In this document: piece after piece, positions 5,567-6,423 of the stretch
Position numbering within the stretch: the stretch's first letter is position 1
How the letters are laid out: every line of letters begins with the position of its first letter
Assembly: GCA_964613745.1 (NCBI GenBank)
Contig: CAZTJA010000138.1
Coordinates: 1-6,423 of the forward strand
From: CAZTJA01 sp964613745
Lineage (GTDB): Bacteria > Desulfobacterota > Desulfomonilia > Desulfomonilales > Desulfomonilaceae
Reading direction: 5' to 3'
DNA length: 6,423 bases
Translations under genes and position numbers: made by a program
Notes under the pieces: model-generated
The model's input: only the letters and a program-made list of their open reading frames with translations
Told to the model about the DNA's origin: nothing
Databases searched by the model: none

Positions 5567-6423
5567 ATGCGAATTACCCGATACGCAATAAAAATTCTCG
5601 GTCTTCCTGAAACAGCTCTCGTGGGAGGATTTGCTGGAGTAATCTTCCTTGGCGCAGTCCTTTTGTGGTTGCCGATTTCTCACGTACCTGAAAAAAACAG
5701 TTTCGTTGACGCCCTTTTCACTTCGACTTCCGCGGTCTGCGTAACCGGCCTAGCCGTATTAGACACCGGAACGGAATACACTTTTTTCGGCCAAATCGTT
5801 ATCCTGACTCTCATACAAATCGGCGGCTTGGGAATAATGACCTTGGCTGCATTGGCTTTTCTTTTTATGGGCCGGAGAATGTCTCTCCAATCGCAGGCTT
5901 TGGTCAGTGACACTTTTTTCCAACAGGATGCCGGAGACGAATTCAAAAAGACATTTCGAAGTATTTTGCTAATAACATTTGCAATCGAAGCCACAGGTGC
6001 AGTGAGTCTCTTCGCGTTTATTCTTCCCAATGAACCCGTTTCCAACGCAGTCTTTTCAGCTATTTTTCATTCAGTGTCCGCCTTTTGCAATGCCGGTTTT
6101 TCGCTTTACAGAGCTAATCTAATGGGCACAAACGTTGGGGTTCAAGTCACTATAATGACGTTGATTGTCCTTGGCGGTCTTGGTTACGCCGTGCTCCACG
6201 AAATCAAGTCGCGCAATATCACAAGTGGAAGGAAACTAACGGCAGCCCAACACTGGTCCTTGAATTCACGAGTTGTACTACGGGTCACTGCGGGGCTACT
6301 TTTCGTGGGAATGTTGCTGCTCTTATCGTGCGGATTGACATACGATCAGGTCACATTGTGGGACAAGATTCTTGGGGCCTGCTTTCAATCGGTTACTGCC
6401 CGAACCGCCGGTTTCAATACAAT
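5567..6423 (+). CDS. ktrB: KtrB/TrkH-family potassium transporter membrane subunit, N-terminal part (3' end outside window)
   Basis: Inner-membrane K+ uptake subunit. The frame runs without a stop from 5567 to the window edge, giving 285 residues, roughly 60-65% of a typical KtrB. Three of the four pore-loop repeats are visible: SAVCVTGL (55-62), HSVSAFCNAGFS (168-179) and QSVTARTAGFNT (274-285). Each carries the filter glycine (G61, G177, G282). Hydrophobic segments flank each loop (for example 17-36 and 76-100). The protein starts directly at the first pore-repeat helix and lacks the two extra N-terminal helices of E. coli TrkH, which favours the KtrB type. The Shine-Dalgarno is weak (AGAG at 5554-5557). 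A cytoplasmic RCK partner (KtrA/TrkA) would be expected downstream, beyond the window. The gene sits right behind a terminator, so its expression must come from a promoter overlapping that region or from read-through. Confidence 0.93.
   Translation, partial: MRITRYAIKILGLPETALVGGFAGVIFLGAVLLWLPISHVPEKNSFVDALFTSTSAVCVTGLAVLDTGTEYTFFGQIVILTLIQIGGLGIMTLAALAFLFMGRRMSLQSQALVSDTFFQQDAGDEFKKTFRSILLITFAIEATGAVSLFAFILPNEPVSNAVFSAIFHSVSAFCNAGFSLYRANLMGTNVGVQVTIMTLIVLGGLGYAVLHEIKSRNITSGRKLTAAQHWSLNSRVVLRVTAGLLFVGMLLLLSCGLTYDQVTLWDKILGACFQSVTARTAGFNT

Noticed and set aside
5680..6045. Minus-strand open frame (121 codons) opposite the potassium transporter
   Set aside because: The plus strand encodes KtrB pore repeats without interruption through this region; the reverse frame is a shadow.

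Overview
The window carries seven complete or nearly complete genes and two genes cut by its edges, all on the + strand. No RNA genes, insertion sequences or CRISPR arrays were seen. GC content looks balanced. The gene mix (a two-transmembrane kinase with a Cache-type sensor, several response regulators made of a receiver domain only, a CBS-pair protein and an ArsB/NhaD-type permease) suggests a free-living Gram-negative anaerobe of the Desulfobacterota (former Deltaproteobacteria). That placement is an inference from family resemblance only.

Layout. The window opens in the C-terminal part of an ArsB/NhaD-type ion permease, closed by a perfect 11-bp hairpin at 510-536. Next comes a tightly packed run from 615 to 5377: receiver protein 1 (RR1), a CBS-pair protein, RR2, a Cache-domain histidine kinase, RR3, RR4 and a beta-class carbonic anhydrase. 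Gaps are 34-83 bp and each gene has a plausible ribosome binding site, so this looks like one operon. A strong intrinsic terminator at 5493-5538 ends it. A KtrB/TrkH-family potassium channel-transporter subunit starts 28 bp after the terminator's T-run and leaves the window at its right edge.

How the genes may work together. One membrane kinase sits among four receivers that have intact phosphorylation sites but no output domain. The simplest reading is a branched phosphorelay, or one with phosphate sinks, that controls protein partners rather than transcription directly. The CBS protein could add a nucleotide input. Carbonic anhydrase (CO2/bicarbonate), the K+ transporter and the ion permease point to pH, bicarbonate or ion homeostasis as the theme. 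This is inferred from neighbourhood only.

Two cautions and one discovery. The kinase contains exactly 100 Ns (3118-3217), which is a scaffold placeholder. The missing part must include the rest of TM2 and the catalytic-histidine helix, and the true gap is probably longer than 100 nt. Separately, RR1, RR2 and RR4 share an ungapped 23-residue C-terminal tail that ends in (R/K)-G-x. RR3 lacks this tail and also lacks the usual proline after the phosphorylation-site loop. This suggests two functional classes of receiver in one operon.
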